A DNA stretch of 29,449 bases from an uncultured Clostridia bacterium (GCA_947629295.1 CANRDH010000003.1:1-29449), one strand, 5' to 3'. Shown: positions 7,194 to 15,049, counted from the stretch's first letter. The notes: generated by a model not told the origin, from the sequence alone. A program made the numbers and translations.

Positions 7194-7781
7194 TTATTCT
7201 GTTTCGCTGTTATAAAGTCTTTTATAACAGCTTTTGTTTTGTGCAACAACGTGCCGGTAATTTTCCGTTTCCTTAAAGGGGACTTCCTTGAGTGTTTTTC
7301 CGTCATCGGAATAGGTCTTATCCCCGAGCCACTTATCCACATGACCCACTCCCGCGTTATATGCACATACAGCGGTATCCTCATTTTCGTACATATCAAG
7401 AAGTAAGGATAAAATATTGGTGCCGTAATCTATATTTATTCCGCTGTTATACAAATCCTCAACGGTATAGTCCTTATATTCATCGTCAACATAATAAGTC
7501 TGTACCCATTCAAAGGTATCCGGAGTGATCTGCATAAGTCCTATCGCACCGGCGGAGGATACAGCATTGGGATCAAAATCGCTTTCTGTTTTGATAACCC
7601 CGTATATCAAATATTTATCGACGCCGTATTTTCTTGAAGCCGCTTCCACCTCAGTCTGATATTTCAGCGGATATGTATCATAAACATATTTATCATGCAA
7701 TGCTTTGAGTCCGTATGCGCCTGCTATTGCTGCAACCAAAATAACAGCGATACAAATAAATGCTCTTGCAGTTTTCTTCAC
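7194..7781 (-). CDS. Membrane-anchored lytic transglycosylase (SLT domain)
   Basis: A 195-residue protein with an N-terminal signal anchor (hydrophobic, about residues 7-24) and one SLT/goose-lysozyme-type catalytic domain. The catalytic Glu is at about residue 66 in GVIKTESDFDP, followed by the family signature SSAGAIGLMQITPDTF and later AYNAGVGHVDKWLG. Such enzymes cleave the MurNAc-GlcNAc bond with formation of 1,6-anhydroMurNAc and remodel wall outside the membrane. The start is a GTG at 7781 with AAGGAG nine bases upstream. It follows coaE by only 2 bases, so it is almost certainly in the tsaC-coaE operon. No peptidoglycan-binding module such as LysM is present. Confidence 0.9.
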   Translation of the reverse strand: MKKTARAFICIAVILVAAIAGAYGLKALHDKYVYDTYPLKYQTEVEAASRKYGVDKYLIYGVIKTESDFDPNAVSSAGAIGLMQITPDTFEWVQTYYVDDEYKDYTVEDLYNSGINIDYGTNILSLLLDMYENEDTAVCAYNAGVGHVDKWLGDKTYSDDGKTLKEVPFKETENYRHVVAQNKSCYKRLYNSETE

Positions 7782-7783
7782 CC

Positions 7784-8404
7784 TCAGTTTCTCCTTCCTT
7801 TAAAGCTTTTTTTTATATGTTGAAGGATATTTTTAAAATCATCCTTTACAATCCCGACGGATTTTCCTCCGTCTATCGTATAATCGGAGCGCTTTGTATA
7901 ATATTCCTCGCTGTGCTGAGCGTTTATCCGCAACGCAGCGTCTTTTTTGCTTATTCCGTCACGCTCTGTTATTCTGTCAAGACGTATATCCTTATCTGCA
8001 ATTACTGTTATAACAAAATCGCAAAGTTTATCGCCGCCGCTTTCAAAAAGCTGTGGAGCATCAAACAATATCACATCATAATCCTTATGCATTAATTCTT
8101 CAATATATTCCCTGCATCTGTCGATTATCCACGGGTGGGTAATGCTGTTGAGCAAATCGGTTTTTTCACGGCTTGAAAAAGCTCTCTCTGCAAGCAGACC
8201 TCTTTTGCACAAGCCATCCACGTCTATTATATCATATCCGAAGGATTCCGCAAGCTTTTTCAGACAATCCGAGCCTTTTGACAGAGCTTCCCGTGAAACT
8301 GAGTCGGCATTTACCACTGCGCAGCCTAAGGCTTTTGCGTATTCCGATATTGTGGTTTTTCCTGCACCCGTTTGCCCTGTAAGACCGATAACAAGCGTTT
8401 TCAT
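7784..8404 (-). CDS. coaE: Dephospho-CoA kinase
   Basis: A 206-residue cytoplasmic kinase that phosphorylates the ribose 3'-OH of dephospho-CoA, the last step of CoA synthesis. The P-loop GQTGAGKTT is at residues 10-18, followed by the family element VVNADSVSREAL (about 30-41), a DAPQLFESG segment (about 114-122) and the LID-like RITERDGISKKDAALRI (about 144-160). Length is typical. The ATG at 8404 overlaps the tsaC stop by 4 bases (ATGA), indicating translational coupling; the lytic transglycosylase follows. Assignment is secure. Confidence 0.95.
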   Translation of the reverse strand: MKTLVIGLTGQTGAGKTTISEYAKALGCAVVNADSVSREALSKGSDCLKKLAESFGYDIIDVDGLCKRGLLAERAFSSREKTDLLNSITHPWIIDRCREYIEELMHKDYDVILFDAPQLFESGGDKLCDFVITVIADKDIRLDRITERDGISKKDAALRINAQHSEEYYTKRSDYTIDGGKSVGIVKDDFKNILQHIKKSFKGRRN

Positions 8405-9432
8405 CCTTTATCCGCACCCTCCAGATAAATTATATTGAAGCCTGCCGCACGAATTATCCTGTTATATACTGCAAGCCCCACACCGTTTTTTCGTGGGCAT
8501 CTCGCATATACGGTTTTATATCCCATTTTGTCCGCGTCTCTCAGTGACGCAAAAAGCAGATGCGCCTGTTCACTGTAATCATTCTCGCTTCCTATAGATA
8601 TACAGGGTATGGAAATTCTTCCGATATCCTCGTCATAGCAAATTGCGGCTGCATTTTTATCCGTGAGTGTGTTTAAATATTCATAAACCGCATTATTTTC
8701 TCCGTCGAGTAATATGACGTCGGCGTTTGGGGAATAGTGTTTATATTTCATGCCGGGACTTGCAGCCTTTTCTCCTTCTTCAAGGGGATTTGTAACCGCA
8801 CTGTCTATCTCAACTTCTCCAATTGCAGACCTTAGCTGTTCCACTGTAATTCCGCCGGGACGAAGCAGCCGCGGTATATCCTCCGCAAGAGTAACTACCG
8901 TAGATTCCACACCCACAGCGCAGTCGCCGCCGTCAATTATTGCGTCGATCCTGCCGTCCATATCATCGCATACATGACTCAGTGTTGTAGGACTGGGACT
9001 TCCGGAAAGATTAGCGGATGGAGCGGCAAGTGGGGAAGATAAGGAAATAAGCTTTTGTGTGGTTTTATGTGACGGAAAGCGTATCGCGACCGTATCGAGC
9101 CCTGCGCTTACCTCATCGGGTATGACCTCCGATTTAGGCAATATTATTGTAAGCGGGCCGGGCCAGAATTTTTCGGCAAGAATTTTTGCTTTTTCGGGAA
9201 ACTCACTGACAAGCGGGTATATCTGCGGGATATCCGAAATATGCACTATAAGCGGGTTGTCCATTGGACGACCCTTTGCCTCGAAAATTTTTCTTACGGC
9301 ATTTCCGTTTAGTGCATCTGCGGCAAGACCGTATACCGTTTCCGTGGGAATTGCGACAATACCGCCGTTTCCTATTATTTGCGCCGCTTTTTTTATGTCT
9401 TCATCATCAGATGAAAGCAAAATTGTTTTCAT
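8401..9432 (-). CDS. tsaC: L-threonylcarbamoyladenylate synthase, Sua5 type
   Basis: A 343-residue enzyme that makes threonylcarbamoyl-AMP from threonine, bicarbonate and ATP for the t6A37 modification of ANN-decoding tRNAs. The N-terminal YrdC domain (about 10-200) has IPTETVYGLAADA and the KGRPMDNPL nucleotide-binding motif. The added C-terminal Sua5 domain (about 225-340) begins PGMKYKHYSPNADV, so this is the long Sua5 (ywlC-like) form rather than short TsaC/YrdC. The ATG at 9432 has AGGAC upstream. It heads a tight tsaC-coaE-transglycosylase group. The other t6A genes (tsaB, tsaD, tsaE) are not in this window. Confidence 0.93.
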   Translation of the reverse strand: MKTILLSSDDEDIKKAAQIIGNGGIVAIPTETVYGLAADALNGNAVRKIFEAKGRPMDNPLIVHISDIPQIYPLVSEFPEKAKILAEKFWPGPLTIILPKSEVIPDEVSAGLDTVAIRFPSHKTTQKLISLSSPLAAPSANLSGSPSPTTLSHVCDDMDGRIDAIIDGGDCAVGVESTVVTLAEDIPRLLRPGGITVEQLRSAIGEVEIDSAVTNPLEEGEKAASPGMKYKHYSPNADVILLDGENNAVYEYLNTLTDKNAAAICYDEDIGRISIPCISIGSENDYSEQAHLLFASLRDADKMGYKTVYARCPRKNGVGLAVYNRIIRAAGFNIIYLEGADKG

Positions 9433-9454
9433 TTTATCAGTCCTGTTTACAGAT

Positions 9455-10414
9455 TTAATATTTTTTCAGAAGATTATCATCATCCGGGTCATCAGAATAA
9501 AGAGTTTGGACTTTTTTGGTGCTGTCTACATAAAAATTACCTTCATCATTCAGACCGCCCTCATAAAACAAATCCTCCTCTGCTACCATGTGCGTCAACA
9601 GCTCCTCTTTGACTTCATCAAGCGCTCCCTCATCCCTTAAATTATGCTTGGTATTAACATAGAAGCTGTTTCCTTGATTTTTCTCACTTTTGTACATACC
9701 TTCGTTATCAAATACATATTTATTTTTGTCAAGAAGCTGCTTTTCGTCTATTTTTCCCTTTTTTATAGCCCATGATATATAAGCATTCTTAATCGTTTTT
9801 CTCAGCAGAAGCGGGATCATCAAAAAAAGCAAGCCTGCAATTACAAACGTGGCGGTAATATATTTTTGTGGTATCTTGTCGTCTTCATTGGTTATATCTA
9901 CCAGATAATTGAGCATGGCTTCTTGTGTTCCGCCCTTTATTCCGTTCTTTTTAAGAAAATTAGTCGTTATAAGTTGAAGATTCAGGGTGGATCTGTCAGC
10001 GTCGGAGATTGTGCGCACATATCCTCGAAAGCTTACAGATTGACAATCACCCCTCATTAAATTATGAATTTCTTTATCTATTGACGAGCCTGAGTTTGTT
10101 CTTATAAGCATAATCTTTTTTGATTCAGTTATCAAAATATAATACTGAATTTCTCCTTCTTCATATTCTGTATATTGTGATGTATCATCGCCGTACAGAT
10201 TTCCGTCTATATGTGTCAATTCTCCTCTGATCTCAGTCTCCGCAGTAAGACTATCAAAATCCTGCTGTAATACATATGCGGGCAGATTTTCATTCGACTT
10301 GATCATATCAATTCCTGACGATATCTGATTTATTATAAGGGTTATACATAAAGCTACCATGATCATCTTAGCAACTTCCCATTTGTTGCCTTTAAAATAC
10401 CAATTTTTAAACAT
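9455..10414 (-). CDS. Unrecognised two-pass membrane protein
   Basis: A 319-residue protein I cannot assign. It has an N-terminal transmembrane helix (about 16-34, MIMVALCITLIINQI), a roughly 150-residue domain probably outside the cell, a second helix (about 189-207, FVIAGLLFLMIPLLL), and an acidic cytoplasmic tail of about 110 residues ending DDPDDDNLLKKY. The outer domain has mixed beta character with ELTHIDGNLYGDD and YYILITESKKIMLIRT, and no catalytic motif I know. It sits between prfA (30 bases upstream) and tsaC (22 bases downstream) and is likely cotranscribed. The ATG at 10414 has only a weak ribosome site, suggesting low expression or coupling. Confidence 0.7.
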   Translation of the reverse strand: MFKNWYFKGNKWEVAKMIMVALCITLIINQISSGIDMIKSNENLPAYVLQQDFDSLTAETEIRGELTHIDGNLYGDDTSQYTEYEEGEIQYYILITESKKIMLIRTNSGSSIDKEIHNLMRGDCQSVSFRGYVRTISDADRSTLNLQLITTNFLKKNGIKGGTQEAMLNYLVDITNEDDKIPQKYITATFVIAGLLFLMIPLLLRKTIKNAYISWAIKKGKIDEKQLLDKNKYVFDNEGMYKSEKNQGNSFYVNTKHNLRDEGALDEVKEELLTHMVAEEDLFYEGGLNDEGNFYVDSTKKVQTLYSDDPDDDNLLKKY

Positions 10415-10444
10415 ATTACGTCACTTCTGTCACATCATTAAAAA

Positions 10445-11518
10445 TCAGGTGGTTTCGCTGTTTTGAAGCTGAGCCGTCCGGTCGGCGGAAATAAGTGCGT
10501 CAATTATCTCGTCTATATCTCCGTTAAGAATATCCTCAATCTTATATAAGGTCAGTCCTATGCGATGGTCTGTTACCCTGCCTTGTGGGTAATTATATGT
10601 GCGGATACGTTCGCTCCTGTCACCCGTTCCCACCTGTGAGCGGCGCTCGCTTGCGACCTTATCATGCTGTTTTTCCCTTTCCGCTTCAAGAAGTCTTGAT
10701 TTGAGCACCTTCATTGCCTTATCCTTGTTTTTATATTGGCTTCTTTCATCCTGACATTCGACGACAAGACCTGTCGGCAAATGTGTTATACGTATTGCGG
10801 ATTCTGTTTTGTTTATATGCTGACCTCCCGCTCCGCTTGAACGGTAGGTGTCTATTTTCAAATCTGCGGAATCAATATTTACCTCTACATCCTCCGCCTC
10901 AGGCAAAACTGCTACCGTTACTGTTGAGGTATGTATTCTTCCCTGAGTTTCCGTATCAGGCACACGCTGTACCCTGTGCACACCGCTCTCAAATTTAAGT
11001 CTTGAATATGCTCCCGTTCCCGTTATCATGAAGCTTATTTCCTTAAAGCCGCCCAGCTCTGTTTCGTTTGCGCCGAGTTGCTCGATGCTCCAGCCTTTTT
11101 TTGCCGCATACATGGAATACATTCTGTACAGAACGGCGGCAAAAAGAGCGGCCTCTTCGCCTCCTGCTCCTCCTCTTATTTCGACGATCACATTTCTTTC
11201 GTCATTAGGATCCTTAGGGAGCAGCAGAATTTTCAGTTCTTCTCTTATTTCATCCAGTTTATGCTCACATTCGGAAATTTCCGTTTCTATCATATCTCTG
11301 AGCTCACTGTCGGTTTCTTCGGTAAGCATCTCTCTCGCACCTGTTAGCTCGCCGTTATATTTTTTGTACTCCTTATATTTCAGGGCTATAGGTTCGACAG
11401 TCTTAAGCTCCTTTATGGTTTCGGTATATTTTTCTGCGGATTCCGCTGTCTGCGGGTCGCATAGCTTTAAAGAAAGCTCCTCGTATTTATTCTCAAATAT
11501 TTCGAGTTTTTCAATCAT
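10445..11518 (-). CDS. prfA: Peptide chain release factor 1
   Basis: A class I release factor of 357 residues that recognises UAA and UAG and triggers peptidyl-tRNA hydrolysis. The catalytic GGQ is at 231-233 (SSGAGGQHINKTES). The codon-recognition tripeptide is PDT at 187-189 (RVPDTETQGRIHTS), the PxT form expected of RF1 rather than the SPF of RF2. I moved the start to the ATG at 11518: the longer frame opens with a TTG inside the ribosome site TTGGAGGA, which is correctly spaced for the downstream ATG. It lies between DUF951 (upstream, 63 bases) and an unknown membrane protein. The methyltransferase prmC, which often sits next to prfA, is not here. Confidence 0.96.
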   Translation of the reverse strand: MIEKLEIFENKYEELSLKLCDPQTAESAEKYTETIKELKTVEPIALKYKEYKKYNGELTGAREMLTEETDSELRDMIETEISECEHKLDEIREELKILLLPKDPNDERNVIVEIRGGAGGEEAALFAAVLYRMYSMYAAKKGWSIEQLGANETELGGFKEISFMITGTGAYSRLKFESGVHRVQRVPDTETQGRIHTSTVTVAVLPEAEDVEVNIDSADLKIDTYRSSGAGGQHINKTESAIRITHLPTGLVVECQDERSQYKNKDKAMKVLKSRLLEAEREKQHDKVASERRSQVGTGDRSERIRTYNYPQGRVTDHRIGLTLYKIEDILNGDIDEIIDALISADRTAQLQNSETT

Positions 11519-11557
11519 ACTGACTAAATCCTCCAATTTATCGATTAAGTATTGATT

Positions 11558-11574
11558 GTTGCGGCAGACCGTTA
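11558..11574. repeat. 17-base dispersed repeat, copy 1
   Basis: GTTGCGGCAGACCGTTA lies 7 bases past the end of the DUF951 gene. A copy with one mismatch lies immediately after hemW at 13577-13593. Each contains a short self-complementary core (CGG-CAGA-CCG). Confidence 0.45.
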
Positions 11575-11581
11575 CCTCAAT

Positions 11582-11779
11582 TCAATTTTCCGTTTGTCTT
11601 ATGAGCTTACGTATATTTTTTTCAGCCTTAGAACGGGGGAGCATGATCTCATGTCCGCAGCCCAGACAGCGTATTTTAAAATCCATGCCTATGCGCAGGA
11701 CAAGAAATTTTTTGTTGTTTTCTTTTCCGCAGGGATGGGGTTTTTTCATTTCAAGAATATCATTAAGTCTGATGTCCAT
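11582..11779 (-). CDS. DUF951 family small protein
   Basis: A 65-residue protein typical of DUF951 in length and pattern: MDIRLNDILEMKKPHPCG at the start, GMDFKIRCLGCGHEIMLPR in the middle, and a basic C-terminus (KAEKNIRKLI). Three cysteines in HPCG and CLGCG look like a small metal site. Function is unknown; the family is widespread in Firmicutes, is often found near translation or ychF-like genes, and may bind nucleic acid. The ATG at 11779 has GGAGG six bases upstream, and a strong promoter sits just before it. It is followed by prfA, probably in the same operon. Confidence 0.88.
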   Translation of the reverse strand: MDIRLNDILEMKKPHPCGKENNKKFLVLRIGMDFKIRCLGCGHEIMLPRSKAEKNIRKLIRQTEN

Positions 11780-11802
11780 AAATATCCTCCTACTATATGC
11801 AT

Positions 11803-11831
11803 ATTATATCACTGTTTGTTTTATTTTACAA
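11803..11831 (-). promoter_or_regulatory. Promoter for DUF951-prfA operon
   Basis: On the minus strand TTGTAA (11831-11826) and TATAAT (11808-11803) are 17 bases apart, with a TGA extension before the -10. It lies 24 bases from the DUF951 start and back to back with the plus-strand promoter at 11853-11882. Confidence 0.7.
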
Positions 11832-11852
11832 TTATTAAAATATAAATTGCTC

Positions 11853-11882
11853 TTGAAAAAGAATAGTGCGGTATGATATTAT
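11853..11882 (+). promoter_or_regulatory. Promoter for the VTC-DUF4956 operon
   Basis: TTGAAA (11853-11858) and TATTAT (11877-11882) are 18 bases apart, with TGA preceding the -10 as an extended element. The predicted transcript starts near 11889, leaving a leader of about 190 bases before the VTC gene. Confidence 0.55.
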
Positions 11883-11888
11883 TTTATT

Positions 11889-12081
11889 AAGCAGGCTGCA
11901 CGTACCGAAAAGTCGGAGGGCACTTTGCTTTTTCGGCTTTACAATACCTTTAAAGTTTTTAAGCAAAACTTTTCTTTTTCTTAATATACGCGGCACAATG
12001 AGTTAAATTCTTCATAATAATATGTAAAAGGCGGTCATTGAGCTGTGTTCATATACCGTTTGATTTATTGGAGGTGATTTT
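11889..12081 (+). promoter_or_regulatory. Leader of the VTC operon with an attenuator-like structure
   Basis: Hairpin 1 pairs CCGAAAAG (11905-11912) with CTTTTTCGG (11928-11936). Hairpin 2 pairs AAAGTTTT (11952-11959) with AAAACTTT (11965-11972) and runs into TCTTTTTCTT, like a weak intrinsic terminator. TTTGCTT (11924-11930) can instead pair with AAGCAAA (11961-11967), which would break both hairpins. That is the geometry of a terminator/antiterminator switch. The sequence does not match a c-di-GMP or other riboswitch known to me. The leader ends with GGAGGTGATTTT before the ATG at 12082. Confidence 0.4.
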
Positions 12082-12789
12082 ATGTATGCCGCTGTAAAAC
12101 CGATTGCCGTTATGAAAAGATATGAGATGAAATATATCCTCAGCCCCATGCAAAAGGAATATCTTATAAAAAGACTTGAGGGGCATATGAAAACCGATGA
12201 GTATGGTCTTACATCAATAGCGTCATTATATTATGATACTCCGAATTACAGACTTATAAGAGAGTCGCTTGAAAAACCTGAATTTAAGGAAAAAATAAGA
12301 CTGCGCTCATACGGACTTGCAAGCGAAAGCTCTCCTGTTTTTCTCGAACTCAAAAGAAAGGCCAACGGAATAGTATATAAGCGTCGTATTAGATCAGAGA
12401 TACCGATCGTTGATAAGTTTTTTAAGGGAAAAGCGGAGATATGTGAGGGCGGTCAGATTAACCGTGAAATTACAGCCTTCAGGGATTATTATAAAACGCT
12501 TATTCCGGCTTGTCTGATAATCTATGACAGAATTGCATATTTCGAGCCCGGCGGAGATTTGAGGCTCACCGTTGACTCAAACCCCAGATACCGTACCGAC
12601 GAGCTTGATTTGACGACTTCAATGGAGGGTACATCCCTTCTTGATGACGGATACAGTATTCTTGAAATAAAGGTACAGCAGGCAATGCCTATGTGGCTTA
12701 CGCAAATTCTTTCAGACGGCAGGATATATAAAAGCAGTTTTTCAAAATACGGGGAAGCATATACAAGACAGATACTAAAAACAAGTTGA
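12082..12789 (+). CDS. VTC-domain protein (polyphosphate polymerase-like)
   Basis: A 235-residue protein with a VTC fold, the tunnel domain of yeast polyphosphate polymerase Vtc4 and of many bacterial proteins. Tunnel-lining elements are visible: KRYEMKYIL (12-20), SLYYDTP (49-54), IRLRSYG (72-78), FLELKRK (87-93), YKRR (99-102), a TVDSNPRYR segment (about 163-171) and EIKVQQAMP near the C-terminus. The repeated basic and acidic residues on alternating beta-strand positions are those expected to bind triphosphate and metal. Bacterial members are annotated as polyphosphate polymerase-like, but activity here is inferred only. It is followed by a DUF4956 membrane protein 13 bases later, a recurrent pairing that suggests a membrane complex. 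The ATG at 12082 has GGAGGTG seven bases upstream. Confidence 0.88.
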   Translation: MYAAVKPIAVMKRYEMKYILSPMQKEYLIKRLEGHMKTDEYGLTSIASLYYDTPNYRLIRESLEKPEFKEKIRLRSYGLASESSPVFLELKRKANGIVYKRRIRSEIPIVDKFFKGKAEICEGGQINREITAFRDYYKTLIPACLIIYDRIAYFEPGGDLRLTVDSNPRYRTDELDLTTSMEGTSLLDDGYSILEIKVQQAMPMWLTQILSDGRIYKSSFSKYGEAYTRQILKTS

Positions 12790-12802
12790 AAGGAAATTGA
12801 TT

Positions 12803-13474
12803 ATGTTTGATTCTGTTTATTCGGTGCCCATTCAGTCATCAGAGTTTTTTCTTATGATGGCAGTAGCGGTTTTTTCGGGTTTTTTGTATGCATGGATAAT
12901 GTCGTTCCGCATACCGTCAAGAAAGAGGTTTTTCATAGTTGTTGCAATTATGCCCTTTATCGTATCCGCAGTTATTACATTTGTAAACGGCAATATAGGA
13001 GCAGGCGTTGCAGTCGGTGGTGCATTCAGCCTGATACGTTTCAGAAGCGCACCGGGAAGCGCTGAGGAAATAGCCGCTATACTTATTGCTATGGGTTCGG
13101 GAATAGCCTTCGGAATGGGATATATCGCATACGGGGTTGTCATTCTCCTGCTTCTTTCTGTTATATTTGTTTTTCTTTCATTTATTCATGTATTTGAGCA
13201 TGACAAAACAGAAAGAGAAAAGCTTCTAAGAATTACTATCCCCGAGTCGCTTGAGTATTCCGAGATATTTGACGATACCTTCGGCAAATATCTGAGCAGT
13301 TATGAAAATGTGGGTGTAAAAACAACAGCTATGGGTTCTATGTTCAAGCTTTCGTTTAAAATAAAAATGAAAGACAAAACCCGGGAAAAAGCTTTTATTG
13401 ATGAACTGAGAACAAAGAACGGTAATCTTGAAATTTCAATTTTGCCCTATTCCGAACAGGAATTTTTGTTATAA
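12803..13474 (+). CDS. DUF4956 membrane protein
   Basis: A 223-residue protein with about four hydrophobic segments in the first 125 residues (about 13-30, 37-53, 60-72 and 92-122), followed by a cytoplasmic alpha/beta domain of about 100 residues. The conserved GAGVAVGGAFSLIRFRS loop (about 64-80) is the mark of DUF4956. I use the ATG at 12803 rather than an in-frame TTG six bases earlier, because AAAGGA is then spaced eight bases away. The family commonly lies beside VTC-domain genes, as here, so it may be the membrane part of a polyphosphate-related machine; no enzymatic motif is visible. No strong terminator was seen downstream. Confidence 0.85.
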   Translation: MFDSVYSVPIQSSEFFLMMAVAVFSGFLYAWIMSFRIPSRKRFFIVVAIMPFIVSAVITFVNGNIGAGVAVGGAFSLIRFRSAPGSAEEIAAILIAMGSGIAFGMGYIAYGVVILLLLSVIFVFLSFIHVFEHDKTEREKLLRITIPESLEYSEIFDDTFGKYLSSYENVGVKTTAMGSMFKLSFKIKMKDKTREKAFIDELRTKNGNLEISILPYSEQEFLL

Positions 13475-13576
13475 TTTGTTTCTCGAAATTAAATGAAAAA
13501 AACGGAGTGTCTAAATAAAATTCGAGTAGCGGACGTGTAAAATGCAGATAAACCCATTGTTTGAATTTCGATACTC

Positions 13577-13593
13577 GTTACGGCAGACCGTTA
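13577..13593. repeat. 17-base dispersed repeat, copy 2
   Basis: GTTACGGCAGACCGTTA ends directly at the hemW stop and matches 11558-11574 at 16 of 17 positions. On the minus strand the flanking DNA can also form a wide-looped CGAGTA/TACTCG stem followed by AATTTTATTT, so the region may contribute to 3'-end formation. Confidence 0.45.
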
Positions 13594-14694
13594 TTATCCT
13601 AAAATTTCGGCTATAAGAGAATTTGAAACCATAAATCCCTTTTCTGTCAGGGCAAAGCCATTGCTTAATATTTTTGTCAAACCTGACGATTCAAAGCGTT
13701 CGGCTCTTATGATATATTTATCGGGAATATCATAGCCGAAGCGGATACGGAAACGCTCGTTTGTTATTCCCTCCGAAAGCCGCAGACCGAGCATTATAAA
13801 TTCTTCAATATCCCCGCCGTTTCCGTCGGGGATAATTTCGTCTGCATAAAAACGGGTAAAGCTCTTCGGAGAGTAAAATCGTTTCCCGCGGTAGAATGAA
13901 TGTGCAGAAGCGCCGAAGCCGAGGTATTCCTCGTCATGCCAGTATTTGAGGTTATGTTTACTTTCATAACCTGTTCTGCAAAAATTTGATATTTCATAAT
14001 GCTCATATCCGTATTCTTTCATAAGTGAGCACAGATATTCATACATATCGGCAGTACGTTCGTCATCAGGCAGATTTAAACTGTCTTTGTTTTTATAAAA
14101 TACCGTACCCTCTTCAATTTTTAAAATATAAGCCGATATATGCTTTGCACCGTGATTGGCACAAAAATCCACGGAACGCCGCAGGTTTTCATTCGTCTGC
14201 TCCGGCAGAGCTATCATAAGGTCGAGCGATATATTATCAAAGCCTGCATTTGCTGCGGATTTAATACATCTTTCCGCATCGGCGGTATTATGTGTTCTGC
14301 CTAAAAATTGCAGCTCCCTATCGTTTGCCGATTGCAGACCTATTGATATGCGGCTGCACCCTGCTGAAAATAACAGATCAAAGTCTATATCTTCCTTTCC
14401 GGGATTTACTTCGACTGTTATTTCTGTGTTTGGAGAGACAAGCCCAAACGCATACTCTGCCGCTGAAATGATCTTATTTATTCTTTGTGCGCCTATAGCG
14501 GTCGGTGTACCCCCGCCGAAATACAGAGTATCTGCAATAACCTTTTCCTTTTCAGAAAAAGCTTTGATTTGCTTACAAATCTTATCTGTATATCTATCAT
14601 AATCCCCTTCGCCGCCCGACCTCGAAAAAAAGTCGCAGTACGGGCATTTTTTTCTGCAAAAGGGTATATGCACATAAATGCCTCTTTCGTCCAT
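13594..14694 (-). CDS. hemW: Radical SAM heme chaperone HemW
   Basis: A 366-residue radical SAM protein of the HemW family, formerly misannotated as oxygen-independent coproporphyrinogen oxidase (HemN). The cluster motif is CRKKCPYC at residues 13-20, in the HemW-type context YVHIPFCRKKCPYCDF. The SAM-binding FGGGTPT (about 70-76) and the EVNPG stretch (about 103-107) follow, with HNLKYWHDEEYLGFGASAHS (about 256-275). It lacks the extra N-terminal cysteine of true HemN. HemW inserts heme into respiratory enzymes, and its presence in an anaerobe probably reflects a limited set of heme proteins. The ATG at 14694 has CGGAGAAA upstream, inside the end of the preceding gene, so translation is coupled. 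Confidence 0.92.
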   Translation of the reverse strand: MDERGIYVHIPFCRKKCPYCDFFSRSGGEGDYDRYTDKICKQIKAFSEKEKVIADTLYFGGGTPTAIGAQRINKIISAAEYAFGLVSPNTEITVEVNPGKEDIDFDLLFSAGCSRISIGLQSANDRELQFLGRTHNTADAERCIKSAANAGFDNISLDLMIALPEQTNENLRRSVDFCANHGAKHISAYILKIEEGTVFYKNKDSLNLPDDERTADMYEYLCSLMKEYGYEHYEISNFCRTGYESKHNLKYWHDEEYLGFGASAHSFYRGKRFYSPKSFTRFYADEIIPDGNGGDIEEFIMLGLRLSEGITNERFRIRFGYDIPDKYIIRAERFESSGLTKILSNGFALTEKGFMVSNSLIAEILG

Positions 14695-14695
14695 A

Positions 14696-15046
14696 TTATT
14701 TCTCCGAATTTTGGCGCAGTATAATCAATGCTTCGACAAACATACAAACAAGAGATAAAACAAATAAGCCTATATCAATATATTTGAATGTATTAAATGC
14801 AAATTCCAAATCCTCATAGTTAGGATTATGATTAAGTACAGAAAAGCATACAAAGCCGTTCAGAGAATCCGAAACGGAGACAGTTGAAATTGCACTGTCT
14901 ATTAAATATGTTGTTATAACAAAAAATATAAGTATTATTATCAATGCACTTGTCACGATAGGAATTCCGGGCTTATTCAGAATTGCAACCGCAAATGCAG
15001 AAAGCAGCAATGCTGCCGCCACTATTATAATTATGGGATTTATCAT
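14696..15046 (-). CDS. Small three-helix membrane protein of unknown function
   Basis: A 116-residue hydrophobic protein with helices at about 3-23, 30-49 and 90-110, and a short polar loop between the second and third (SDSLNGFVCFSVLNHNPNYED). I do not recognise the family. It begins 3 bases after the Nudix gene stop, with GGTGA seven bases before its ATG, and ends 1 base before hemW begins, so the three genes form a coupled operon. The N-terminus is hydrophobic without basic residues, so orientation is unclear. Confidence 0.7.
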   Translation of the reverse strand: MINPIIIIVAAALLLSAFAVAILNKPGIPIVTSALIIILIFFVITTYLIDSAISTVSVSDSLNGFVCFSVLNHNPNYEDLEFAFNTFKYIDIGLFVLSLVCMFVEALIILRQNSEK

Positions 15047-15049
15047 AAT

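Noticed and set aside
11849..11980. Minus-strand frame of about 45 codons in the DUF951-VTC spacer
   Set aside because: It has no start codon with a ribosome site and overlaps the promoter and hairpins; non-coding explanations fit better.
11889..12081. Known c-di-GMP riboswitch upstream of the VTC gene
   Set aside because: The conserved core and GNRA-type loop sequences of that riboswitch are not present.
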